Source: Paraflavisolibacter caeni | GTDB taxonomy: Bacteria > Bacteroidota > Bacteroidia > Chitinophagales > Chitinophagaceae | Assembly: GCF_025628885.1 (NCBI RefSeq) | Contig: NZ_JAOTIF010000002.1 | Span: forward strand, 558,001 to 622,000 | DNA length: 64,000 bases | Reading direction: 5' to 3' | Part shown: one piece after another, positions 45,583-54,510 of the stretch | Layout of the letters: the number at the start of each line of letters is the position of its first letter | How positions within the stretch are numbered: the stretch's first letter is position 1 | The notes under the pieces: model-generated | What the model saw: only the letters and a program-made list of their open reading frames with translations | Told to the model about the DNA's origin: nothing | The model's database searches: none | Program-made: the position numbers and the translations under genes

Positions 45583-45969
45583 TCAAATTCTGAAAACGCG
45601 ATTCTTAATAAAAAGTGGGAGTGAGGATGTTATTAGTGGCGGACCTGTAGCCAATTCATTCACCGGTTGGTGTTGTGGCTGCCAAAAGCAAGCAGTAACT
45701 GTTGCTAAGGACGGTGTAGCCAATTGCTTATAAGCTTGAACCCATTTGGCAGATGGTTCTTGGTCAGCTTTTAGTTTAAACTCCAGGTGCTTATCATCAC
45801 AGCAGCGCTTTTTGGAAAGTGAAACTTGGTCCTTGGCGCAGCTTTTTTCGTTTGGTGTTGAAAAAGAAATACCATCCAGTTTGCCACAGCAAAAGTGGAG
45901 GTTAATAGACGTTCCAGTGGAGGAAAGCCCATAAACCAACATGAGTAAGATGATGAATAACTTTTTCAT
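45583..45969 (-). CDS. Small exported Cys-rich protein (HYC_CC_PP type)
   Basis: A 128-residue protein with a signal peptide (MKKLFIILLMLVYGLSSTG). The mature part carries LHFCCGKLDGI, a single Cys in KSCAKD, KKRCCDDKHLEF and a late GPPLI. The spacing of H-x-CC, CC and PP elements is that of the Bacteroidota HYC_CC_PP family; here the first motif reads HFCC instead of HYCC. Its cysteines and histidines could bind copper or another soft metal. It precedes the HMA-TonB receptor by 138 bp on the same strand and has a TATCTTTG promoter box 7 bp before its ATG, so it is probably the first gene of a two-gene unit. Confidence 0.75.
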   Translation of the reverse strand: MKKLFIILLMLVYGLSSTGTSINLHFCCGKLDGISFSTPNEKSCAKDQVSLSKKRCCDDKHLEFKLKADQEPSAKWVQAYKQLATPSLATVTACFWQPQHQPVNELATGPPLITSSLPLFIKNRVFRI

Positions 45970-45976
45970 TCTGTTA

Positions 45977-45984
45977 CAAAGATA
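45977..45984 (-). promoter_or_regulatory. -7 box before the HYC_CC_PP gene
   Basis: TATCTTTG on the minus strand, 7 bp upstream of the ATG, implying a very short 5' leader. Confidence 0.45.
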
Positions 45985-46417
45985 AATAGAGCAGGTAATC
46001 TTAAGTGTTCAAAAATGCATATTGTCCAATTTGAGTGGTATTTTGAAATCTTTTAACAATTGAAATAGAAGCCAGAAGCATAATCATTAAATAGAATGAA
46101 ATCATAGAGTTGATTTTATGTTGTGGAAGAGGTGATATTAATCAACAGAAAAGGTGTGATTCCTTATATCCTGAATTCAGCAATTATTTCTGGTTCTATT
46201 GAAAAATTCTAATCTCTGTAAGGGTTATCCTGATTCATGATTGCTGGTATCGTTATCGGCAACGATTGCATAAAAAAATATACTAAATCCACTTGAAGGT
46301 ACGGTGGAACTTGTTAGACTTGTATGCCAAATTAGGCGAAAGAACTAATTTCTGCCTCTAGTTGGGTGGCAAATTAAGGCATCGCCTCATATTTAAATTA
46401 CTATTGATGTTAGGTCT
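45985..46417. other. Intergenic region upstream of the pectin locus
   Basis: No gene is seen. Its main signal is the operator-like site at 46257-46273. The sequence is AT-rich and no full TTTG/TANNTTTG promoter pair was found. Confidence 0.5.
46257..46273 (+). promoter_or_regulatory. LacI-type operator-like site 1 (before GH28)
   Basis: CGGCAACGATTGCATAA shares the AACGATTGC core with sites at 63738-63754 and 63977-63993 and is 145 bp before the GH28 start. It also forms an inverted repeat, ATCGTT (46250-46255) with AACGAT (46261-46266). The central CG flanked by A- and T-rich half sites resembles operators of LacI-family regulators. Confidence 0.55.
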
Positions 46418-48058
46418 ATGAAAAAAATTTTGTTTTGCTTGTCTGTGGTTATTGCAGGTGTTACTCTTCATGCGCAGATCAAAAAATTACCTGTAGTAAC
46501 GGCTCCTACATTCAGAAAAGATACAGTTAACATTGTAAAATTTGGTGCGAAAGGCGATGGCGTAACTCTGAACACGAAAAGTATCAATGACGCAATCACA
46601 GCCATTAATAATAAGGGTGGTGGAGTTGTTGTTATACCTACTGGCATGTGGGTTACCGGGCCTGTAGAGCTCAAAAGCAACGTAAACCTGCACCTTCAGA
46701 AAAATGCAGTACTCCAGTTTACTGAAGATAAAAGTCAGTATGACTTGGTAGCTGGCAATTGGGAAGGCATACCTCAAATGCGTAATCAATCACCTATTTG
46801 GGCTACTAAGGCTATTAATATTGCTATAACTGGCAATGGCATTATAGATGGTGCCGGTGATGTATGGCGCATGTTGAAAAAAGATAAGCAAACTGAGACT
46901 CAATGGAAAAAGCTAATAGCGTCAGGCGGTGTGCTGAGTGAGGATCAAAAAAGCTGGTATCCTTCAGAAGTATTCAGAAAAGCTTCTCAAATGAAGAATC
47001 CTGGAGCGATCACTCCAGATAAGACCCCTGAATTTTATAAAGGGATCAAAGATTTCCTGCGTCCTAATCTGGTGGTGCTTACGCAGTGTAAAAACATTTT
47101 GTTGGAAGGAGTAACTTTCCAGAACTCTCCGGCTTGGTGTCTGCATCCATTGATGAGCGAAAACATTACCATCCGTAATGTATATGCAAAAAATCCATGG
47201 TATGCACAGAACGGTGATGGTATTGACCTGGAAAGTTGTAAAAATGTTTTGATTGAAAGCAGCACATTCGATGTGGGTGATGATGGTATTTGTATTAAAT
47301 CCGGTCGTGATGAAGCCGGTCGTCAAAGAGGCATGCCTACAGAAAATGTAATTGTACGCAACTGCATTGTGTATCATGCACATGGTGGATTTGTGATTGG
47401 CTCAGAGATGAGTGGTGGTGCGAAGAACATTTGGGTAGATGATTGTACCTTTATTGGTACAGACATTGGCCTTCGCTTTAAAACAACCCGTGGCCGGGGT
47501 GGTGTGGTTGAGAATATCTATATCAATAATATAACAATGAAAGATATTCCTGGTGAAGCTATCCTCTTTGATATGTATTATGCTGCTCAGGATCCTATTG
47601 TTCTGGCAGGCGAAAGAAGAGAACCTCCAAAAGTTGAAACCTTGCCCGTTACAGAAGGTACACCTCAATTCAGAAATATTTATGTGAATAATGTTGTGGC
47701 TAATGGAGCCGCTAAAGCCATCTTTGTAAGAGGCCTGCCTGAAATGAATGTGAAGAACATCGTTATGGAAAACATGATTTTACAGGCTGAAGAGGGGCTA
47801 GATATGACTGAAGGCTCTGGTATTTCCTTGCGAAATGTGAAATTGATCACAAAACAAACAAATCCTGTATTGAATATACATAACAGTAAAGACATTACCC
47901 TTGATAAAATTACATATAACGAAGGGGCTGAGTTGTTGCTGAATGTAAGTGGCGAGAAAAGTGGCGGAATTGTATTGAATGGTACAGATGTAAACAAAGC
48001 AAAAAAAGGGACAGAGTTTACATTTGGTGCAAAAGAAAATGCACTAAAAATGAAATAA
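46418..48058 (+). CDS. Polygalacturonase-like glycoside hydrolase family 28
   Basis: A 546-residue exported enzyme (signal peptide MKKILFCLSVVIAGVTLHAQ) with a right-handed beta-helix. The GH28 catalytic blocks are present: NGDGIDLES, DVGDDGICIKSG (paired Asp), HGGFVIGSEMSGG and GLRFKTTRGRGG. Replacement of the endo-type GHG by HGGF-IGSE, together with long loops, is typical of exo-acting GH28 enzymes that release galacturonate or digalacturonate. In the N-terminal region, VNIVKFGAKGDGVTLNTKSI is the usual GH28/pectate-lyase superfamily start. It is the first gene of the pectin locus and acts in the periplasm or outside the cell. Confidence 0.92.
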   Translation: MKKILFCLSVVIAGVTLHAQIKKLPVVTAPTFRKDTVNIVKFGAKGDGVTLNTKSINDAITAINNKGGGVVVIPTGMWVTGPVELKSNVNLHLQKNAVLQFTEDKSQYDLVAGNWEGIPQMRNQSPIWATKAINIAITGNGIIDGAGDVWRMLKKDKQTETQWKKLIASGGVLSEDQKSWYPSEVFRKASQMKNPGAITPDKTPEFYKGIKDFLRPNLVVLTQCKNILLEGVTFQNSPAWCLHPLMSENITIRNVYAKNPWYAQNGDGIDLESCKNVLIESSTFDVGDDGICIKSGRDEAGRQRGMPTENVIVRNCIVYHAHGGFVIGSEMSGGAKNIWVDDCTFIGTDIGLRFKTTRGRGGVVENIYINNITMKDIPGEAILFDMYYAAQDPIVLAGERREPPKVETLPVTEGTPQFRNIYVNNVVANGAAKAIFVRGLPEMNVKNIVMENMILQAEEGLDMTEGSGISLRNVKLITKQTNPVLNIHNSKDITLDKITYNEGAELLLNVSGEKSGGIVLNGTDVNKAKKGTEFTFGAKENALKMK

Positions 48059-48098
48059 AACTGATCGATTTCTAATTAGTCAATCCTCTACCCACAAA

Positions 48099-50051
48099 AT
48101 GAAGAATAATAAACTAACAATGATGAAAAAAATAGGATTTCTGCTTTTAACGATTGCTGCGGGTTCTATGGCTATGGCTCAGACAATGGCCAAATCAATT
48201 AATGTGAAGCCAAAGTCTTATGCAGCTGAAATGGCAAAGACTGTAATGACGATCTGGAAGGACTCTATGTCTATGGCACCAGGCAGACCAGTGCGCTGGT
48301 CTTATGATCAGGGTGTTGTGTTGAAAGGCATTGAGGGCCTTTGGAAGAATACAGGTGATGTGACTTATTTTAATTACATCCAAAAAAGCATGGATCACTT
48401 TGTTCAGGAAGATGGAACGATTAGAACGTATAAGCCTGATGAATATAATATAGACCACGTGCTGTGCGGTCGTAATGTTTTGACACTGTATAAAGTAACC
48501 GGCAAGCAAAAATATCTGAAAGCAGTAAACCTGTTGCGTAGCCAGTTACGTTCTCATCCGCGCACAAATGAAGGTGGCTTCTGGCATAAAGAAGTTTATC
48601 CATACCAAATGTGGCTGGACGGTTTGTATATGGGTCAGCCATTTTATGCTGAATATGCTGCGACTTTCCATGAGGATACCGCTTTCAATGATATTACTAA
48701 GCAATTTGTTTTGATGGAGCGCAACAGCCGCGATCCTAAAACTGGTTTGTTGTATCATGGCTACGATGAGTCTAGACAGCAGCAATGGGCTGATAAAACA
48801 ACAGGACGTTCTCCACATGTATGGGCACGTGCTTTAGGTTGGTATGGGATGGCAATGGTAGATGCACTTGAATGGTTCCCGGTCAATCATCCTGGTAGGG
48901 ATTCAATTATTGCAATTTTGAACCGTTTTGCTGCAGCTATTACAAAGGTTCAGGATAAGAATGGCTTATGGTGGGATATTGTTGATCTTCCTGGAAAAGA
49001 AAAGAATTATTATGAAGCTTCTGCTTCCAGTATGTTGGTGTATACTTTAGCTAAAGGAGTACGCAATGGTTGGTTGCCACAGAAATATGCCGCAAATGCT
49101 CAAAAAGGATATGATGGCATCATCCGCCAGTTTATCAAAGTTGAAAATGGCCAGATGAACCTACATGGAACAGTAAGTGTATCCGGTTTAGGTGGCAAGC
49201 CATACCGTGACGGCAGCTTTGAATATTACATGAGTGAAAAAGTGATTGTAAACGATCCTAAAGGTGTTGGGGCTTTCTTAAAAGCAAGCAATGAGATTGA
49301 AATGATGCCAACAATGAAACTGGGGGCTGGTAAGACTGTATTGCTGGATCATTATTTCAATGGAGAAACTCAGAAAGATGCTTTTGGTAACAATGTTCCC
49401 TTCCATTACATATGGGAGGAAATGGACAACAATGGATATTCATTGTTCGGGCATGTATTTAATAAGTTTGGAGCAAAGACGAAGACACTTTATGAAGCTC
49501 CGACTGCTCAAAATCTGAAAGGTGCGGATCTTTTCATTATCGTTGATCCTGATACTAAAAAAGAAAAACCTGATCCAAAATTCATCCAGGAAAAAGATGC
49601 AGATGCTTTATACAACTGGGTGAAAGCCGGAGGCGTGTTGGCTTTGTTTGCAAATGATTCAAGTAATACAGAATTGGATCATTTCAACATCTTGGCTAAG
49701 AAGTTTGGCTTCCAGTTTAATAAAGATTTTCGTAATAAGGTGATCAATAACGATTATCCGATGGGAACATTTGATGTGCCTGCAGGACATTCCATTTTCA
49801 AAACTGCTAAGAATGTACACTTGAAAGAGATTTGCACCATTAATGCAAAAGCTCCTGTACAAGCCGTATTTACTGATAAGGGTGATGTGATCATGGCTGT
49901 TTCCAAAGTGGGTAAGGGAACCGTATTTGCGGTTGGTGATCCTTGGTTGTATAATGAATACACAGACGGTAGGAAACTTCCTGCTAAATATGAAAACTAT
50001 AAAGCCATGGAAGATTTAGTACAATGGCTGTTGAAGCAATCTAAAAAATAA
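48099..50051 (+). CDS. Unsaturated rhamnogalacturonyl hydrolase-like GH105 with C-terminal DUF4350-like domain
   Basis: A 650-residue exported protein. The translation start may be 48099 or the ATGATG at 48120, which gives a tighter signal peptide (MMKKIGFLLLTIAAGSMAMAQ). Residues about 40-400 form the (alpha/alpha)6 barrel of GH105 (YteR/YesR). The catalytic Asp is expected in MWLDGLYMGQPF, and SPHVWARALGWYGMAMVDAL and SASSMLVYTLAKG are conserved. GH105 enzymes remove unsaturated galacturonate from the ends of lyase products. The last 230 residues (VLLDHYFNGETQKD, ADLFIIVDPDT, GGVLALFAND, GKGTVFAVGDPWLYNEY) resemble a DUF4350/amidotransferase-like alpha/beta domain of unknown role. It pairs naturally with the PL10 lyase that follows. 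Confidence 0.88.
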   Translation: MKNNKLTMMKKIGFLLLTIAAGSMAMAQTMAKSINVKPKSYAAEMAKTVMTIWKDSMSMAPGRPVRWSYDQGVVLKGIEGLWKNTGDVTYFNYIQKSMDHFVQEDGTIRTYKPDEYNIDHVLCGRNVLTLYKVTGKQKYLKAVNLLRSQLRSHPRTNEGGFWHKEVYPYQMWLDGLYMGQPFYAEYAATFHEDTAFNDITKQFVLMERNSRDPKTGLLYHGYDESRQQQWADKTTGRSPHVWARALGWYGMAMVDALEWFPVNHPGRDSIIAILNRFAAAITKVQDKNGLWWDIVDLPGKEKNYYEASASSMLVYTLAKGVRNGWLPQKYAANAQKGYDGIIRQFIKVENGQMNLHGTVSVSGLGGKPYRDGSFEYYMSEKVIVNDPKGVGAFLKASNEIEMMPTMKLGAGKTVLLDHYFNGETQKDAFGNNVPFHYIWEEMDNNGYSLFGHVFNKFGAKTKTLYEAPTAQNLKGADLFIIVDPDTKKEKPDPKFIQEKDADALYNWVKAGGVLALFANDSSNTELDHFNILAKKFGFQFNKDFRNKVINNDYPMGTFDVPAGHSIFKTAKNVHLKEICTINAKAPVQAVFTDKGDVIMAVSKVGKGTVFAVGDPWLYNEYTDGRKLPAKYENYKAMEDLVQWLLKQSKK

Positions 50052-50079
50052 GAATCAGGAAGTGAGCTTGACAAACAAC

Positions 50080-51099
50080 ATGAAGTTTATACTTGCTGCA
50101 GGAATGACACTTTTCATTTCTGCAGCACTTTTTGCGCAAGATCCAATTGCCGACAATATGCTTGTATACCAACGTGTTATAGGTGGTTGGCCAAAACACA
50201 TCAACGAAGTAAAGGTTGATTATACAAAGCAGTTGTCTGACCAGGAAAGGACTGCCATTACAGCGGATTCTCTAAGAAAGGATGCGACTTTAGATAATGG
50301 GGCAACAACAAAAGAAATACGTTATCTGTTGAAAGCCTTTAGTGAAACTGGTAATCAACTATACCTGGTTGCTGCCGAAAAGGGCATCTGTTATTTGCTG
50401 TCGATGCAACACAAGAATGGCGGATGGCCACAGTTTTATCCTGATTCCAGTTTATACAGAAGCCAGATCACATACAATGATAACGCCATGATCAATGCTA
50501 TGAATGTTTTGTGGGATGTGGTGAACCGCACTAAAAATTTTGAGGCTGTTAGTTCTTCATTAATAGAACCTTCAGAAAAAGCTATTGCAAATGGTATTGA
50601 CTGTATATTAAAAACGCAAATCAGGGTAGGTGGTAAACTAACAGCATGGTGTACACAATATGATAAGACAACCATGCAACCAGCTAAAGCAAGAGCCTTC
50701 GAACTGCCGTCTATCAGCAGTATGGAAAGCGGAATGATCCTTTCCTTTTTAATGAAGGTAAAAAATCCATCTCCGGAAATTAGGAATGCTATTACTAGTG
50801 CAATTCAATGGCTGGATGGTTCTAAGATAGAAGGCTACAATTCTGTCATTATTGAAGATACCAATCAGCCAAAAGGAAAAGACAGGATTTTAGTTTCGGA
50901 AACCGGGTCAATAGTTTGGGCCCGTTTTTATGATATTGATACCAACAAACCTATGTTCGTAGGAAGGGATGGGATCAAGAGATGGAACCTGGCTGAAATT
51001 GAAAATGAACGTCGTGTTGGCTATGGTTGGTATGGCACATGGCCAAAGGACTTATTGAAAAATGAATATCCTAAATGGCGTGCAGCTAATATGAATTAA
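50080..51099 (+). CDS. pelA: Pectate lyase, polysaccharide lyase family 10
   Basis: A 339-residue exported enzyme. ATG 50080 gives the signal peptide MKFILAAGMTLFISAALFAQ; a GTG at 50062 is an alternative. PL10 features are the N-terminal NMLVYQRVIGGWPKHIN, TLDNGATTKEIRYLLKAF, MQHKNGGWPQFYPDS, YNDNAMINAMNVLWDV, AWCTQYDKTTMQPAKAR and the C-terminal YGWYGTWPKDLL. The enzyme cleaves polygalacturonan by beta-elimination, producing the unsaturated ends that GH105 removes. It is 10-30 bp behind the GH105 gene, consistent with an operon. The stop codon overlaps a 16-bp palindrome AAGCTTTTAAAAGCTT. Confidence 0.9.
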   Translation: MKFILAAGMTLFISAALFAQDPIADNMLVYQRVIGGWPKHINEVKVDYTKQLSDQERTAITADSLRKDATLDNGATTKEIRYLLKAFSETGNQLYLVAAEKGICYLLSMQHKNGGWPQFYPDSSLYRSQITYNDNAMINAMNVLWDVVNRTKNFEAVSSSLIEPSEKAIANGIDCILKTQIRVGGKLTAWCTQYDKTTMQPAKARAFELPSISSMESGMILSFLMKVKNPSPEIRNAITSAIQWLDGSKIEGYNSVIIEDTNQPKGKDRILVSETGSIVWARFYDIDTNKPMFVGRDGIKRWNLAEIENERRVGYGWYGTWPKDLLKNEYPKWRAANMN

Positions 51100-51148
51100 A
51101 GCTTTTAAAAGCTTAGATACAATTGGCTTGACTTAAAGAGAAATTATT

Positions 51149-52666
51149 ATGACATTGTCTTCATACAATATTAAAAATATTATACCTGGTACTATTACAG
51201 TGCCTGATGAAGATATTTTTGAACTGCCGGAAAAAGTTTTACAATTCGGCACTGGTGTGTTTATGCGCGGAATGCCTGATTACATCATAGATAAGGCAAA
51301 TCGGCAAGGTGTGTTTAATGGACGAATTGTAGTTGTAAAATCTACAAAGCAGGGCACTACCACAGATTTTAATAAACAAGATGGATTATATACGGTTTGT
51401 GTTCGTGGCATGTTAAATGGAGAGCTGATTGAAGAAAATGTTGTCAATTCATCTATCAGCCGTGTGTTGACTGCTTCCAAAGAATGGCCACAAATATTGG
51501 AATGTGCACACAATCAGGCTTTGCAGGTAGTTATATCCAATACAACGGAAGTCGGTATCCAATTGGTGCAGGAAGATATCCGTCAGCAGCCGCCGGTTTC
51601 ATTTCCTGGAAAGTTGCTGGCATTTTTATATGAAAGATACCATGCCTTTAATGGAAGCGAGCGTAGTGGATTAGTAATCGTTCCTACGGAATTGATTTCC
51701 GATAATGGTAAAAAGTTAGAGTCGATTGTGCTGGAGCTTGCACATCTGAATGGTCTTGAAGATGATTTTATTGAGTGGTTAGAAACTTCTAATCGCTTTT
51801 GTAATTCACTGGTTGATTGTATGGTTCCTGGTAAACCTGATGCGGCTACACAAACAGCTATTGAAGAGGAGCTTGGATGTAAAGACCAGTTGATGGTTTT
51901 AGCTGAGGCATACAGATTATGGGCAATAGAAGGGGATGATTATGTACGTTCTGTACTTTCCTTTGCGAAAGCTGATGAAGGCGTGATTATTGAACCTGAT
52001 ATTGAGCTATATCGTGAGTTAAAATTGCGCCTGTTGAATGGTGCTCATACTCTTGGATGTGCCCCTGCTTTGCTGGCGGGTTACGAAACTGTAAATGAAG
52101 CAATGGCAGATGAAACATTTTCAGCTTTGATTTCTAATCTGTTACATACAGAACTGGTGCCAGCAATTCAGGATAATGTTAATAATGAAACAGCAAAAGC
52201 ATTTGCAGCAAGCGTATTAGACCGCTTTCGTAATCCGTATATTCACTTCAATTGGAGTAAAGTAGCTTTGCAGTTTAGTACTAAGATGAAAGTTCGCTGT
52301 ATGCCTGTACTACTACAACATTATAAGGTTCAAGAAGCTGTTCCAGAAGCTTTTTCACTTTGCTTAGCTGCCTATATCCAGTTTTTGAGAGGGATCAGGA
52401 AGAGTGATCATAAATATTATGCTAAATGGAATGGAAATGAATTTCTTTTTGAAGATGATATGGCTGCGGGGATTTATAAAAAATGCCAGGAGTTGAAACC
52501 GACAGAATTGGTGGAAAGTATTTTAGGTAACAATGGATTTTGGAGTGAGGACCTGAATTTATTACCAGGTTTCTATGCTTCAGTTTTAAATCATCTAAAC
52601 TCTATTGAGCAATACGGTGTTAAAGAAGTCGTAAGGGCCTTGGTGGCTAAAAGAGAACTTGTGTAA
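51149..52666 (+). CDS. Tagaturonate reductase-like mannitol dehydrogenase-family protein, diverged copy
   Basis: A 505-residue cytoplasmic NAD-dependent polyol dehydrogenase-family enzyme. VLQFGTGVFMRGMPDYIIDKAN is the dinucleotide-binding start. NTTEVGIQL, KLRLLNGAHTLGCAPALL and DRFRNPYIHF match UxaB. Compared with the second copy at 58845 it has substitutions in the substrate loops (FMRGMPDY for FLRCFVDW, CMVPGKPD for RIVPGYPR, LGCAPALL for LVPVAYL). It may thus prefer a related uronate or be a specialised isoform; this is inference. Followed after 34 bp by a similarly diverged altronate dehydratase homologue. Confidence 0.82.
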   Translation: MTLSSYNIKNIIPGTITVPDEDIFELPEKVLQFGTGVFMRGMPDYIIDKANRQGVFNGRIVVVKSTKQGTTTDFNKQDGLYTVCVRGMLNGELIEENVVNSSISRVLTASKEWPQILECAHNQALQVVISNTTEVGIQLVQEDIRQQPPVSFPGKLLAFLYERYHAFNGSERSGLVIVPTELISDNGKKLESIVLELAHLNGLEDDFIEWLETSNRFCNSLVDCMVPGKPDAATQTAIEEELGCKDQLMVLAEAYRLWAIEGDDYVRSVLSFAKADEGVIIEPDIELYRELKLRLLNGAHTLGCAPALLAGYETVNEAMADETFSALISNLLHTELVPAIQDNVNNETAKAFAASVLDRFRNPYIHFNWSKVALQFSTKMKVRCMPVLLQHYKVQEAVPEAFSLCLAAYIQFLRGIRKSDHKYYAKWNGNEFLFEDDMAAGIYKKCQELKPTELVESILGNNGFWSEDLNLLPGFYASVLNHLNSIEQYGVKEVVRALVAKRELV

Positions 52667-52700
52667 ATAAACTTAACCATAAAATATTAAACCCTTTAAC

Positions 52701-54350
52701 ATGAGTCACAAAATAGCTAAAGTTCATCCTGATGATAATGTACTTGTTGCATTAACTAACCTTGAAGAAGGAGAAACTGTAAGTTTTAATGGCAGCTCTT
52801 ATACTCTTCCTGGTCGTGTTCCCGCAAAGCACAAGTTTGTAATTGATGAACTTCAACCAGGCGACAAGATTACCATGTATGGTGTTTTAGTAGGTAAAGC
52901 ACAAACCGTGATTCCAAAAGGAGGGGTTATTACCACTTCGAATGTCAAGCATGCTGCTAACAGTTTTGAAGTCGGTGAAAGACATCTTTCCTGGAATATT
53001 CCAGATGTTTCCCGTTTCCAGGATAAGACTTTCCTGGGCTTTCACCGCGCTGATGGGAAGGTGGGCACTGCTAACTATTGGCTGGTTGTTCCAATGGTTT
53101 TTTGCGAGAATCATAACCTTGATGTATTGAAAGATGCATTGATGGAAGAACTTGGATACGCTAAACCACAGCAATACAAGGAATTTGCTAAGCAAGTTAT
53201 ACAAGCTTATAAAGAAGGAAAGGATATCGAGACCATTGAGTTTGCGCAACTGCAATCTGCACAGCATAAATCTAATGGAAAACCTTTTCCTAATGTGGAT
53301 GGCATTAAGTTCTTATTACATGCTGGCGGCTGTGGAGGTACTCGCCAGGATGCTCAGGCATTATGTGGACTATTGGCTGGATATATCACGCATTCCAATG
53401 TAGCAGGCGCTACTGTTTTGAGCTTAGGTTGCCAGAATGCGCAGGTGCAGATGTTACAAGAAGAAATTCAGAAAAGAGACGGCAATTTCAGCAAACCACT
53501 TTATATTTTAGAACAACAAAAGATAGGAACAGAAGCCGAGATGATGTCATTGGCCATCAAACAAACAGTTGCTGGTTTGGCATATGCTAATACCTTTGAA
53601 CGCAAACCTGCTCCTTTAAGCAAACTGACTATTGGTCTCGAATGCGGTGGATCTGATGGTTTTTCCGGAATTTCTGCAAATCCTGCTATTGGTTATTCTT
53701 CAGACTTGCTGGTATCTCTAGGTGGCACTGTTATCCTTTCTGAGTTTCCAGAGTTGTGTGGAGTAGAGCAAAACCTGAGCGACAGGTGTGTGAGTGTTGA
53801 AGTGGCCAATCGTTTTGGTCATTTGATGAGAGTATACAGCCAAAGAGCTGTTGAAGCGGGTTCTGGTTTTGATATGAATCCCTCTCCTGGCAATATCAAA
53901 GATGGCTTGATCACTGATGCCATCAAGTCAGCGGGCGCTGCTAAAAAAGGCGGCACTTCTCCGGTTATTGATGTATTGGATTATCCTGAATTGGTTACAA
54001 AACCTGGGTTGAATCTATTGTGTACTCCTGGTAATGATGTGGAAAGTACAACTGCAGAAGTAGGTTCAGGTGCCAATATTGTTTTGTTCACTACAGGTTT
54101 GGGAACACCGACCGGCAATCCAATTGCTCCTGTGTTGAAACTATCCAGTAATACTAATTTATTCAATAAGATGAACGATATCATCGATATCAATACTGGA
54201 ACTATTATAGAAGGCAAAGAGACGATCGAAGAGGCCGGCGCACGCATTCTGGAACATGTAATTAAAGTGGCTAGTGGCGAAATCCAGGCAAAATCAGTAG
54301 CCAATGGCCAGGATGATTTTATTCCATGGAAGCGTGGTGTCTCATTATAG
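52701..54350 (+). CDS. UxaA/GarD-family sugar-acid dehydratase, diverged copy
   Basis: A 549-residue enzyme with an N-terminal SAF domain (KIAKVHPDDNVLVALTNLEEG, about 1-95) and a C-terminal Fe-dependent dehydratase domain. Conserved blocks are ECGGSDGFSGISANPAIGY, LCTPGNDVESTTAEVGSGANI and TGLGTPTGNPIAPVLKL. It is 54 residues longer than the canonical UxaA at 60432. The GCSQLGDD segment is replaced by GGCGGTRQDAQ, and the C-terminal GNPIAPVLKLSSNT form resembles the galactarate-dehydratase side of the family. Altronate is the contextual substrate; galactarate or another hexarate is a real alternative. Confidence 0.8.
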   Translation: MSHKIAKVHPDDNVLVALTNLEEGETVSFNGSSYTLPGRVPAKHKFVIDELQPGDKITMYGVLVGKAQTVIPKGGVITTSNVKHAANSFEVGERHLSWNIPDVSRFQDKTFLGFHRADGKVGTANYWLVVPMVFCENHNLDVLKDALMEELGYAKPQQYKEFAKQVIQAYKEGKDIETIEFAQLQSAQHKSNGKPFPNVDGIKFLLHAGGCGGTRQDAQALCGLLAGYITHSNVAGATVLSLGCQNAQVQMLQEEIQKRDGNFSKPLYILEQQKIGTEAEMMSLAIKQTVAGLAYANTFERKPAPLSKLTIGLECGGSDGFSGISANPAIGYSSDLLVSLGGTVILSEFPELCGVEQNLSDRCVSVEVANRFGHLMRVYSQRAVEAGSGFDMNPSPGNIKDGLITDAIKSAGAAKKGGTSPVIDVLDYPELVTKPGLNLLCTPGNDVESTTAEVGSGANIVLFTTGLGTPTGNPIAPVLKLSSNTNLFNKMNDIIDINTGTIIEGKETIEEAGARILEHVIKVASGEIQAKSVANGQDDFIPWKRGVSL

Positions 54351-54510
54351 AATTGATAAATAAACGAAGTTCTTAAACAGTTGATTTAACAACAGCTTCG
54401 TCCCACGAAAAAGAATATTTCTTTGGGTACGAAGAAAAATAAAATCCTGCTCATCCGGGTTAACAGCGTTGTTTCCGCTCCTTAGGTGTCAGGTGTCTAA
54501 ATTGCATTTT

